Positions 1 to 5,598 are shown, numbered from the stretch's first letter. The stretch is DNA of 6,648 nucleotides from an uncultured Collinsella sp. (GCA_902478875.1 CABSMZ010000108.1:1-6648), one strand, 5' to 3'. Notes: generated from the letters alone by a model not told the origin. A program made the numbers and translations.

Positions 1-30
1 CGTGGGCTCGGAGATGTGTATAAGAGACAG
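1..30. other. Nextera Read 2 adapter remnant (artefact)
   Basis: These bases match the last 30 of the 34 bases of the Illumina Nextera Read 2 transposon adapter. Positions 12-30 are the 19-base Tn5 mosaic end AGATGTGTATAAGAGACAG. The sequence is not genomic, so real sequence starts at 31. The same adapter is present inverted at the right end. Confidence 0.97.
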
Positions 31-374
31 TCGCTAATCTGCGCCAACGCACGTGCCTGCGCGACCTCATCGGAAATCGGCGCCGAGGAGTCAGCTACAA
101 CGGTGCGCTTGGCGCGTGTCGTGCGCGTAGTACGGCGCTTGGGCTTGGTGACCTCCTCGCCGTCAGCGGCAGGCTTGGCCGCGCGGCGCGTGCGCTTGGG
201 CTTTGCCGGAACAGCCTCCTCACCAGTTGCAGGAACGGCCTTCTCAGCCGATGCAGGCGTAGGCGTCTCAGGAGCCGAGGCTTGCGCGGGCGCCGCGACC
301 TGGTCCGACACAACCGGTGCAGCGGGAGCGGCTTGCGTCGTCGTTATTTCGTTTTCTTGCTGTTGATCAGACAC
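31..374 (-). CDS. Probable transcription termination factor Rho, N-terminal fragment (3' end cut off)
   Basis: Read on the minus strand, a GTG start at 374-372 opens 114 codons that run without a stop into the contig edge. An in-frame TGA lies four codons upstream, so GTG is the first possible start. No strong ribosome binding site precedes it. The product starts (V/M)SDQQENEITTT, then is rich in Ala, Pro, Glu and Thr, with basic patches KPKRTRRAAKP (about residues 57-67) and KPKRRTTRTTRAKR (about 76-89). No folded domain is reached. Actinobacterial Rho proteins often carry such a basic, disordered extension before the RNA-binding domain, and rho lies near argS in several actinobacteria; here argS is upstream in the same orientation. 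Rho would release RNA polymerase from untranslated transcripts. The Rho call is inference from context and composition. Another protein with a Lys/Arg/Ala-rich N-terminus, such as an RNase E/G or IF-2, cannot be excluded. Confidence 0.5.
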
Positions 375-501
375 AGTGTTTGCTCAACTTTCTTTTCAAG
401 CCCTGTGATCACATGCTCCCTGCATAAACCTTCAGGGCGGCTAAACAGTCTAGCTCCGTCAAATACCGACGGACATCATTGATCTGTATCGAGATATTTG
501 C

Positions 502-530
502 GTCATATACGCAGCGTTAGTGTAACACAA
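502..530 (-). promoter_or_regulatory. Candidate sigma-70-type promoter of the Rho-like gene
   Basis: On the minus strand, TTGTGT (530-525) and TATGAC (507-502) are separated by exactly 17 bases, which gives a plausible -35/-10 pair about 120 bases before the GTG start. An overlapping alternative is TTGCAG followed 16 bases later by TACACT. Neither is a strong consensus match. The long leader would leave room for attenuation, which is known for rho in Escherichia coli, but no specific leader structure is established here. Confidence 0.35.
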
Positions 531-549
531 CCGCCGCCACCTGCAACTT

Positions 550-576
550 AGTCATTGGGGACGTTCTTAAACGACT
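550..576. repeat. Hairpin with GGGGAC loop, possible REP-like unit
   Basis: Arms AGTCATT (550-556) and AACGACT (570-576) pair with one mismatch on the plus strand, which becomes a G-T wobble on the minus strand. The loop starts GGGGACGTTCTT. The design, a short stem around a GGGAC-containing loop with one C/T transition between the arms, resembles the three GGGACAGG repeats further along the window. The stem and loop sequences otherwise differ. Five bases further on is a weak A/T-arm hairpin, AAAAG/CTTTT, at 581-595. Confidence 0.35.
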
Positions 577-630
577 AGTCAAAAGGGGCACTTTTTGGTT
601 TAACACCCACAAATCTGACTGCCTCCGCCA

Positions 631-779
631 AAACTATGGCGGTTTACTACGATGAATCGCTCAACCGCGACCACTCCGAAACTTGTTGAACTAAAACCGC
701 AGGTAGATGTCTTTCACTTTTTGCGAAAAGCCGGCGTGGTTGGAATTTCTCATTTCATCGTAGTAAACCGGCATAGTTT
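631..779. repeat. 149-base inverted-repeat element with convergent micro-ORFs
   Basis: The 26-base arms at 631-656 and 754-779 are reverse complements at 25 of 26 positions; the mismatch is 639/771. A second paired block (670-678 with 732-740, 8 of 9) lies inward, separated from the arms by equal 13-base gaps. Each arm contains an ATG opening a short frame that reads inward. The plus frame 636-689 gives a 17-residue peptide starting MAVYYDE. The minus frame 774-691 gives 27 residues starting MPVYYDE. Their stop codons are one base apart. Neither has a good ribosome binding site. The left arm also joins a small hairpin, CCGCCA/TGGCGG, at 625-642. No target-site duplication is visible. It could be a MITE-like element, a structured RNA, or two inverted copies of one short repeat. 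Confidence 0.75.
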
Positions 780-823
780 CGTATTTCCAGCAGTTCCAAA
801 TTCGTCAATACGTCGGCGTTTGC

Positions 824-856
824 AAAAAGCCCGACCTCCGTGGGAGATCGGGCTTT
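824..856 (-). terminator. Intrinsic terminator of argS
   Basis: Read on the minus strand, AAAGCCCGA (rc of 848-856) pairs with TCGGGCTTT (rc of 826-834). A further CTCC/GGAG pairing lies inside beyond one mismatch, and a run of five T follows (828-824). It sits 46 bases past the argS stop codon. The plus strand has only three T after the stem, so the direction fits argS. Confidence 0.85.
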
Positions 857-901
857 CAAGGCTTAGTTAAACCAAGTCTGTACGGTCAAATGACTCGCAG
901 A

Positions 902-2755
902 TTACATCTGCTCGGGCGCGGAAACGCCAACAAGGGTGAGCACCAGGGCGAGCGTCACGCGGACGGCGTCGCAAGCGGCCAGACGGGCACGCGAAAGCTC
1001 GGGGTCGACGGGACGGCCCTCGCTCGGCAGAACCTGGCAGGCAGCGTAGAAGCTGTGGAAGTCGCCGGCGAGTTCCTCAGCAAAGTGCGTCAGACGGAAC
1101 GGGGCGCGGTCGCGAGCGCAGCTGGCGATGAGGTCGGTGAGCTCGTTGAGCTTACGCGAAAGGGCGAGCTCGGTCGGGTCGGTCAGCAGCGAGTAATCGA
1201 CGTTCTCACCGATGGCCTTGGCGGCGACGGCCTTCATGCCCATCTCGTCAGCCTGCTCGGGCGTAACGTCAGCGGCACGGCGCAGGATGGAGCACACACG
1301 GGCGTGAGCGTACTGCACGTAGTACACCGGGTTGGAGTTGTCGCGTTTCTTAACGGCCTCAATATCGAAGTCGACCATCTGGTTGGAGCTCTTGGAGATG
1401 AGCGTGTAGCGAGCGGCATCGGAGCCGACCTCGTCGACGAGCTCCTGCAGGGTCACCATGGTGCCCTTGCGCTTGGACATACGGACGGGCTTGCCGTTGC
1501 GCAGCAGGTTGACGAGCTGGCCCAGCAGAACCTCGAACTTGCCGGGATAGCCAAGAGCGTCGCAGACGCAGCGGACGCGCTCGATGTAGCCGTGGTGGTC
1601 GGCGCCCCAGATGTCGATGACGTGGTCGACGCGCTGGAACTTATCCCAGTGATAGGCAACGTCGGAGGCGAAGTAGGTGTACTCGCCGTCGGACTTGATC
1701 AGGACGCGGTCCTTGTCATCGCCCAGGTCGGTGGAGCGGAACCACAGGGCGCCGTCCTTGGTGTAGAGGTAGCCCATCTTGTCGAGCTTCTCAAAAGCGC
1801 GGTCGACGGCGGAGGTGCCGGCGGTCTCACCCTCGGTGTCCTTCACATACAGCGAACGCTCGGAGTACCAACGATCGAAGTCGCAATTGACGGCGTGGCA
1901 GAGGTCGCGCATGTTGTCGACCATCTTCACATAGCCGCGCTCGCGGAAGCTCTCCATACGCTCCTGCGGGTCGGCGTCGACCCACTTATCGCCGTCGGTG
2001 CGCCAGAACTCGGCAGCCTCGTCGATGATGTAGTCGCCGCCATAGGAGTCCTTGCCCAGGGTCTCGGCAAAGTTGTCCTGATACGGATGGGTCTCGGGGT
2101 GCTCGTCGTTCTCGTCGGCAACAAAGGCGTCGCGGTCGGCGATCAGCAGCTTGTGAGCCTCGTCGATATCCACGCCCTGCTTGGCGATGATGTCGGCAAG
2201 CTGCATATAGCGCGTGCTGATGGAGTTGCCGAAGGTGTTCATCTGAGAGCCGTGGTCGTTGATGTAGAACTCACGCTGGATGTCGTAACCGGCGTGGTCC
2301 ATCACACGGCAGAGCGAGTCGCCCAGCGCGGCCCAGCGGCCGTGTCCGATGTGCATGGGGCCGACGGGGTTAGCGGAAACGAACTCGACCTGGGTCTTCA
2401 GGCCACCACCGACGTTGGACTTAGCGAAGTCCATGCCCTTCTCGCGAGCCTCGCCAAAGATGGCATTCTTAACGGCAACGGAGAGGTAGAAGTTGATGAA
2501 GCCGGGGCCTGCGATCTCGACCTTCTCGATCGCGGGGTCCTCGGGCATATGGGCAACGATGGCCTCGGCGATCTTGCGCGGGGCGCAGTGGGCCAGCTTG
2601 GCGGACTTCAGGGCCATGGTAGAGGTCCACTCGCCATGAGAAGTGTCAGCCGGTCGCTCGATAGCGCAATCGTCAAGTTCAAATGCGGAAAGGTCGCCGG
2701 CCTCCTGGGCCGCAGCAAGCGCAGCGCGTACCAGCTCTTCAATCTTCTCGGGCAT
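902..2755 (-). CDS. argS: Arginyl-tRNA synthetase
   Basis: This class I synthetase charges tRNA-Arg with arginine using ATP, in the cytoplasm. The product is 617 residues, a usual length for the family. Visible in order: an Arg-tRNA synthetase N-terminal additional domain (about 1-95); the motif SANPVGPMHIGHGR at 127-140 with HIGH at 135-138; GADHHGYIERV at 384-394; the second signature as MSKRKGT at 426-432 in place of textbook KMSKS, which is common in ArgS; and a C-terminal DALR anticodon-binding helical domain (about 475-617) ending in VSAPEQM. The ATG at 2755 is chosen because AAGGAGG lies four bases upstream and the N-terminal domain begins at once. A longer frame reaching 2845 adds 30 residues without family character. 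The gene is transcribed divergently from the CarD-like gene and ends at its own terminator. No T-box leader was found. Confidence 0.97.
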   Translation of the reverse strand: MPEKIEELVRAALAAAQEAGDLSAFELDDCAIERPADTSHGEWTSTMALKSAKLAHCAPRKIAEAIVAHMPEDPAIEKVEIAGPGFINFYLSVAVKNAIFGEAREKGMDFAKSNVGGGLKTQVEFVSANPVGPMHIGHGRWAALGDSLCRVMDHAGYDIQREFYINDHGSQMNTFGNSISTRYMQLADIIAKQGVDIDEAHKLLIADRDAFVADENDEHPETHPYQDNFAETLGKDSYGGDYIIDEAAEFWRTDGDKWVDADPQERMESFRERGYVKMVDNMRDLCHAVNCDFDRWYSERSLYVKDTEGETAGTSAVDRAFEKLDKMGYLYTKDGALWFRSTDLGDDKDRVLIKSDGEYTYFASDVAYHWDKFQRVDHVIDIWGADHHGYIERVRCVCDALGYPGKFEVLLGQLVNLLRNGKPVRMSKRKGTMVTLQELVDEVGSDAARYTLISKSSNQMVDFDIEAVKKRDNSNPVYYVQYAHARVCSILRRAADVTPEQADEMGMKAVAAKAIGENVDYSLLTDPTELALSRKLNELTDLIASCARDRAPFRLTHFAEELAGDFHSFYAACQVLPSEGRPVDPELSRARLAACDAVRVTLALVLTLVGVSAPEQM

Positions 2756-2759
2756 AGAT

Positions 2760-2766
2760 CCTCCTT
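2760..2766 (-). promoter_or_regulatory. Ribosome binding site that fixes the argS start
   Basis: On the minus strand AAGGAGG lies four bases before the ATG at 2755. No comparable site precedes the upstream in-frame ATG at 2845. Confidence 0.85.
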
Positions 2767-2834
2767 GTGTTAAAGCCCCCGAGCTCTTGGTCACTCGTAG
2801 GGCAAAAGCCAGAGTTTGTAGCACTCTATCACAA

Positions 2835-2851
2835 GCGACAGGCACTGTCGC
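2835..2851. promoter_or_regulatory. Perfect palindrome, possible operator on the argS side
   Basis: GCGACAG (2835-2841) and CTGTCGC (2845-2851) are exact reverse complements around a 3-base centre. The site lies about 80 bases before the argS start, in the zone where a promoter is expected. No T-run follows, so it is not a terminator. No known regulator is recognised for it. Confidence 0.4.
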
Positions 2852-2927
2852 AGGGTAAAGCTAATAGATATTGCATATGCACAAAAATGACTACCGCTCT
2901 TGCGCGGCTGTACAAAGTTGGCGGTTT

Positions 2928-2946
2928 GCCTGCAGATTATGCAGGC
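2928..2946. promoter_or_regulatory. Perfect inverted repeat GCCTGCA/TGCAGGC
   Basis: The 7-base arms 2928-2934 and 2940-2946 are exact reverse complements around GATTA. The repeat lies near the middle of the divergent region and could be an operator or a hairpin in a long leader. No T-run follows. Its function is unknown. Confidence 0.4.
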
Positions 2947-3039
2947 GTTGAAAATGCATAAAGGTGTGAATGAGCTGCGTCTGTTATCGAATACTCTTAC
3001 CTATCGGAGTTGTGTGCTTTTCCTGCATAAAGTGATGGT

Positions 3040-3069
3040 TTGCGCACGTCAGCGTGGTATTCTTAACAT
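3040..3069 (+). promoter_or_regulatory. Weak candidate promoter of the CarD-like gene
   Basis: TTGCGC (3040-3045) and TAACAT (3064-3069) are 18 bases apart. They would place the transcript start roughly 20 bases before the ATG, just ahead of the ribosome binding site. The hexamers match consensus only partly, so this is tentative. Confidence 0.22.
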
Positions 3070-3097
3070 ACGTAAATTCGTATAAGTTGGAGGTAGC

Positions 3098-3583
3098 ATG
3101 TTCTCAATCGGTCAACACGTCATTCATCCGGGTCAGGGAGTCTGCACCGTCGTCGGCTTTAGGGACGACACGCCGCAGCCCATGTTGTTGCTCGAGACCA
3201 AGCAGGGACATGCGCAGACGATCCTCATGTACCCCGTGGCGCAGGCCGACCGTCTGCATGCCGCCATCTCCCAGCAAGATGCAGAGCACCTGCTGAGCCA
3301 CTACGACGAGCTGGAGTGCGACACCTTTACCGAGCGCAATAGCTCGCTCGAGGAGACGCACTTTAAGCAGCAGCTCAAGCTGGGCGCGCCCGAGACGGTT
3401 CGCGTGGCAAAAACCATGATGCACCGTATTCGCCAGGCCGAGGAAGCAGATAAAAAGCCCAGCTCCTACTACATGCGTGTGCTCAAGGAGGCCAAGCGTC
3501 GCTCCATCGAGGAGTTCGCCGTGGCCTTGGGCGTCACCGAGGAGGACGCCGAAGCTCGCCTAGCCCAAGCCGCCCTCAACTAA
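3098..3583 (+). CDS. CarD/CdnL-family RNA polymerase-binding transcription regulator
   Basis: The product has 161 residues, the usual size for this family. Residues 1-60 (starting MFSIGQHVIHPGQGVCTVVGF) form the CarD_CdnL_TRCF RNA polymerase interaction domain, a Tudor-like fold that in relatives contacts the beta subunit. About residues 65-161 are charged and predicted helical, as in the family's DNA-contacting domain. Well-studied members stabilise open complexes at rRNA and other promoters. The protein has no tryptophan at all. The region around residues 81-83 (Asn-Ser-Ser), where mycobacterial and Thermus CarD place the Trp that wedges into the minor groove, has no aromatic residue. It is therefore a divergent member or a paralogue. 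GGAGG (3089-3093) lies four bases before the ATG. The stop codon TAA forms the first bases of a hairpin repeat, and a separate terminator follows at 3650-3695. Confidence 0.9.
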   Translation: MFSIGQHVIHPGQGVCTVVGFRDDTPQPMLLLETKQGHAQTILMYPVAQADRLHAAISQQDAEHLLSHYDELECDTFTERNSSLEETHFKQQLKLGAPETVRVAKTMMHRIRQAEEADKKPSSYYMRVLKEAKRRSIEEFAVALGVTEEDAEARLAQAALN

Positions 3584-3625
3584 CCTGCCAAAAAGGGACA
3601 GGTTTATTTTGGCAGGTTTTATCTG
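3581..3625 (+). repeat. Stop-codon-fused hairpin repeat, copy A
   Basis: It starts with the TAA of the CarD-like gene and ends in ATCTG. Arms AACCTGCCAAAA (3582-3593) and TTTTGGCAGGTT (3607-3618) are perfect 12-base reverse complements around the loop AGGGACAGGTTTA. The 5' arm AACCTG could instead pair with CAGGTT inside the loop (3599-3604). The four T at the end of the 3' arm give it weak terminator character. It is nearly identical to copies B and C. Confidence 0.93.
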
Positions 3626-3649
3626 GCCAAACGTCAACAAACAATCAGT

Positions 3650-3695
3650 AAATGGCCGAGTTCTCCGTTTTGTTTGTGAGCGCCCGGCCATTTTT
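3650..3695 (+). terminator. Intrinsic terminator of the CarD-like gene
   Basis: AAATGGCCG (3650-3658) pairs perfectly with CGGCCATTT (3685-3693) across a 26-base loop. The T-run covers 3691-3695. It lies 24 bases past the end of repeat copy A, so the gene has a terminator independent of the repeat. Confidence 0.75.
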
Positions 3696-3930
3696 CTATC
3701 GCCGTAGAAATGCGTGAAGCCCATTTGCGATGACATCACGCGAGGGGGGCCGTCCAGATCGACGCAACTAACGCCCGCATCCACAACAAGCGCGCCCGTC
3801 TTGTTCAATTACCATTAAAAAGCATCAATTTGAAAACGCAATAACATTTCGGCAGGTAGCAGCTATGGTCGGTGAACTGAACCTCGACAACCGAAGCCTC
3901 CGAATGAGGTATCTTCAGCCCATCCAAGCT

Positions 3931-3940
3931 AAAGGAGGGG
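3931..3940 (+). promoter_or_regulatory. Ribosome binding site that fixes the transposase start
   Basis: AAAGGAGGGG ends two bases before the ATG at 3943. This selects MPRKPRSKSP as the N-terminus over the in-frame ATG at 3865. Confidence 0.85.
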
Positions 3941-3942
3941 CC

Positions 3943-4701
3943 ATGCCGAGAAAACCTCGTTCAAAGTCACCAACCGGTTATTTCCACGTCACGTTGCGTG
4001 GAAACGGAGGGCAATTGCTGTTTGACGATGCCGAGGACCGAATCGCCATGCTTCAGATCCTCGATGCGATTCTCCCCAAACACAATATCGAGCTTATCGC
4101 TTGGTGCCTTATGGGAAACCACATTCATCTGCTCATCGACGATCCGGACGACCGCAAGAGCGACGCGATGCACGCGGTAGCCGTATCGTATGCGGGCAGG
4201 TACAATGCGCGGACGGGACATATCGGCCACGTGTTTCAGGAGCGGTTTTGGGATTCGCCCATTAAGTCGGAAGTATATTTACTCGAGGCAATTCGATACA
4301 TTCATCTGAATCCACAAAAAGCAGGACTGGCGGCATACGACGAATATCCCTGGAGCAGCCATCGTGAGTATCTAATGAGTGCCAGGTCACGGCCGCATGT
4401 CACCGGCAGCGTTGTCGGCGTTTTATTCCCAACACCTCGCTCATACCTTCAGCTCATGGAAAGTGCGCCGTCGCTTCCCTATCGCCCCAGCGCAACAGCC
4501 AAGGTTCGCGAGGAAGATCTATGCGAATTTGGCACGGCAATCGTGCAGAGTGTCGAAGGATGTGCTCCGACGGAACTCAAATCCGTCTCCAAGCCACTTC
4601 GCAATGAGGCGATTCTCGCGCTTCGAAAAGAAGGGTTAACGGTTAGGCAGGTTCAGCTGTTGACCGGACTGGGGACATGGATTATCAAGAACGCGTCCTA
4701 G
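3943..4701 (+). CDS. REP-associated tyrosine transposase (RAYT), IS200/IS605-related HUH/Y1 family
   Basis: RAYTs are HUH endonucleases that cut single-stranded DNA at REP hairpins and may spread them as non-autonomous repeats. The product is 252 residues. Residues 11-145 form a Y1 transposase domain. It opens with GYFHVTLRGN (12-21), and the metal-binding HUH motif is GNHIHLLI with His60 and His62. The catalytic Tyr candidate is Tyr83 or Tyr87 in SYAGRYN, followed by GHIGHVFQERF (92-102), YIHLNPQKAGL (119-129) and YPWSS (135-139), all typical of RAYTs. The C-terminal part, about 218-252, looks like a helix-turn-helix. All catalytic residues are present, so the enzyme may be active. There are no terminal inverted repeats of an insertion sequence, as expected for single-copy RAYTs. 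Base composition is visibly less GC-rich than argS, hinting at transfer. Three copies of a hairpin repeat lie within 1.7 kb and are likely substrates. Confidence 0.92.
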   Translation: MPRKPRSKSPTGYFHVTLRGNGGQLLFDDAEDRIAMLQILDAILPKHNIELIAWCLMGNHIHLLIDDPDDRKSDAMHAVAVSYAGRYNARTGHIGHVFQERFWDSPIKSEVYLLEAIRYIHLNPQKAGLAAYDEYPWSSHREYLMSARSRPHVTGSVVGVLFPTPRSYLQLMESAPSLPYRPSATAKVREEDLCEFGTAIVQSVEGCAPTELKSVSKPLRNEAILALRKEGLTVRQVQLLTGLGTWIIKNAS

Positions 4702-4705
4702 CGTC

Positions 4706-4737
4706 GCGCTTGCCGAGTTACGAGTACGGCGAAGCGC
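4706..4737. repeat. Bulged hairpin just after the transposase gene
   Basis: GCGCTTGCCG (4706-4715) pairs with 4727-4737 over 10 base pairs with one bulged G (4731) around the loop AGTTACGAGTA. It begins four bases after the transposase stop codon. There is no T-run, so it is not a standard terminator. It could be a REP-like foot linked to the transposase or a chance structure. Confidence 0.45.
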
Positions 4738-4788
4738 AGCTGCCTGCCACGAGGCGCCGCCATTCGCCAACGTCACCATGTCAAACAG

Positions 4789-4827
4789 AAAACGCTTCCG
4801 CTGAATAACGTCCAACGGAAGCGTTTT
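4789..4827. terminator. Probable bidirectional terminator between the RAYT and HD genes
   Basis: AAAACGCTTCCG (4789-4800) and CGGAAGCGTTTT (4816-4827) are perfect 12-base reverse complements around a 15-base loop. Each strand ends the stem in four T. It stands between the convergent transposase and HD genes and could serve both. It lies directly beyond repeat copy B as seen from the HD gene. Confidence 0.75.
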
Positions 4828-4829
4828 CC

Positions 4830-4873
4830 CAGATAAAACCTACCAAAAAAACCTGTCCCTTTTTGGCAGGTTA
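4830..4873 (-). repeat. Stop-codon-fused hairpin repeat, copy B
   Basis: On the minus strand it runs from the TAA stop of the HD gene (4873-4871) to ATCTG. Relative to copy A it lacks one A at the loop edge and has C to T in the 3' arm, which leaves a G-T wobble in the 12-base stem (4861-4872 with 4837-4848). The loop core GGGACAGGTTT is unchanged. It is inverted relative to copy A and direct relative to copy C. Confidence 0.93.
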
Positions 4874-5470
4874 GGCCTGGAAGGTGTCGCGGTCGGGCGC
4901 GAAGGACTGCATGGCCGCGATGGTGCGGTCGAAAAGCTCGGGGAGCTCCCAGCCCAGCATCTCGGCGCCCTGCGTAATCACGTCGCGCGAGCAGCCGGCG
5001 GCAAAGCGCTTGTCCTTGAACTTCTTCTTGAGCGACTTGGTCGTAAAGTCCATGACGCTTTTGCTCGGACGCATGATAACGGCGGCCCCGATCAGGCCGG
5101 TAAGTTCGTCGCACGCAAATAGGATCTTCTCCATCTGCGACTCGGGCTTGGGCAGCGAGGCGTTGAAATCGGACGTGTGCGTCTGGATGGCGCGGATGAG
5201 CTCGGGCGATGCGCCCTCGCCCTCCAGAATCTTGGCAGCATAGATGGTGTGGTTCACGGGGTCGTCCTCATGCTCCTCCCAATCCAAGTCGTGCAGCAGG
5301 CCGACGATACCCCAAAACTCCTCGTTCTCGGGGTCGAACTCGCGCGCAAAGTAGCGCATGGTGCCTTCGACCGTCTCGCCGTGGGTGATGTGGAACGGAT
5401 CTTTGTTGTGCTCGTTGAGCAGTTCGAACGCACGGTCACGGGTGATTCCGGCGGAAAGCGTCTGAGACAT
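4871..5470 (-). CDS. HD-superfamily hydrolase (COG2316-like)
   Basis: The product is 199 residues and cytoplasmic, with no signal peptide or membrane segment. The HD-type metal site is readable: His30 in ITHGETVEG, the doublet His60-Asp61 in GLLHDLDWE, His98 in IQTHTSD, and Asp121 in ACDELTGLI. The stretch KSLKKKFKDKRFAAG (145-159) is characteristic of the small predicted HD hydrolases grouped as COG2316. Members are presumed metal-dependent phosphohydrolases, and the substrate is unknown. The ATG at 5470 is chosen for GGAGG seven bases upstream. The longer frame to 5593 would run through the proA terminator, so it is rejected. The gene lies downstream of proA on the same strand but is separated from it by 171 bases and that terminator, so it probably has its own promoter. 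Its stop codon is the start of repeat copy B. Confidence 0.88.
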   Translation of the reverse strand: MSQTLSAGITRDRAFELLNEHNKDPFHITHGETVEGTMRYFAREFDPENEEFWGIVGLLHDLDWEEHEDDPVNHTIYAAKILEGEGASPELIRAIQTHTSDFNASLPKPESQMEKILFACDELTGLIGAAVIMRPSKSVMDFTTKSLKKKFKDKRFAAGCSRDVITQGAEMLGWELPELFDRTIAAMQSFAPDRDTFQA

Positions 5471-5477
5471 GGCAATA

Positions 5478-5482
5478 CCTCC
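5478..5482 (-). promoter_or_regulatory. Ribosome binding site that fixes the HD gene start
   Basis: GGAGG on the minus strand lies seven bases before the ATG at 5470. Upstream, still before the proA terminator, are two short palindromes, GACAC-G-GTGTC (5500-5510) and CGGCT-CA-AGCCG (5528-5539). They could be regulatory or chance. Confidence 0.75.
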
Positions 5483-5562
5483 AAGTGAGTCGGTGCTAGG
5501 ACACGGTGTCACTATCGTATATCGCCGCGGCTCAAGCCGAAAGGCAGAAAAGGCATACGGAG

Positions 5563-5591
5563 AAAAAAGCCGGGCGAACGCGTCGCCCGGC
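5563..5591 (-). terminator. Intrinsic terminator of proA
   Basis: On the minus strand, GCCGGGCGA and TCGCCCGGC form a perfect 9-bp GC-rich stem (5583-5591 with 5569-5577) around five bases. A run of six T follows (5568-5563). It lies seven bases beyond the end of repeat copy C, and only this strand has the T-run. Confidence 0.9.
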
Positions 5592-5598
5592 AAAACCG

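Larger units (their letters stand above)
375..901. other. Intergenic region between argS and the Rho-like gene
   Basis: This 527-base stretch has no convincing conventional gene. In order it holds the leader and candidate promoter of the Rho-like gene, a GGGGAC-loop hairpin (550-576), a small A/T-arm hairpin (581-595), the large inverted-repeat element (631-779) and the argS terminator (824-856). It is clearly more A/T-rich than argS. The leader also contains a weak 5-bp hairpin, CCCTG/CAGGG, at 418-437. Confidence 0.8.
2756..3097. other. Divergent promoter region between argS and the CarD-like gene
   Basis: This 342-base region is A/T-richer than its neighbours and must hold promoters for both genes. 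It contains perfect palindromes at 2835-2851 and 2928-2946, two TGCATAAA words (2954-2961 and 3024-3031) and ribosome binding sites at each edge. No small gene is convincing. T-box landmarks such as the AGGGTGGNACCGCG antiterminator core are absent from the argS side. Confidence 0.7.
3584..3942. other. Intergenic region between the CarD-like gene and the RAYT gene
   Basis: This 359-base stretch holds most of repeat copy A and the carD terminator, then about 245 bases of A/T-richer sequence with no recognisable gene or clear promoter. It ends at the transposase ribosome binding site. The transposase frame stays open back to an ATG at 3865, but that start has no ribosome binding site. Confidence 0.7.

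Noticed and set aside
652..870. 72-residue plus-strand frame
   Set aside because: It crosses the right arm of the inverted repeat and the argS terminator, has no ribosome binding site and no recognisable domain.
890..2773. 627-residue open frame on the plus strand opposite argS
   Set aside because: It is antisense to a full-length argS with all its motifs. Its Val/Gly/Leu-rich composition is typical of a shadow frame in GC-rich DNA, and it has no domain or ribosome binding site.
2756..2900. T-box riboswitch before argS
   Set aside because: No AGGGTGGNACCGCG-like antiterminator core or leader terminator is seen in the argS leader.
3865..3942. 26-residue N-terminal extension of the transposase
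   Set aside because: There is no ribosome binding site before 3865, while a strong AAAGGAGGGG precedes the ATG at 3943, where family similarity begins.
3581..4873. Copies A and B as terminal inverted repeats of a composite transposon carrying the RAYT
   Set aside because: A third copy lies elsewhere, each copy is tied to a gene's stop codon, and host terminators lie inside the interval. Separate insertions explain this better.
5471..5593. 41-residue N-terminal extension of the HD protein
   Set aside because: It would translate through the proA terminator and lacks a ribosome binding site. GGAGG fixes the start at 5470.
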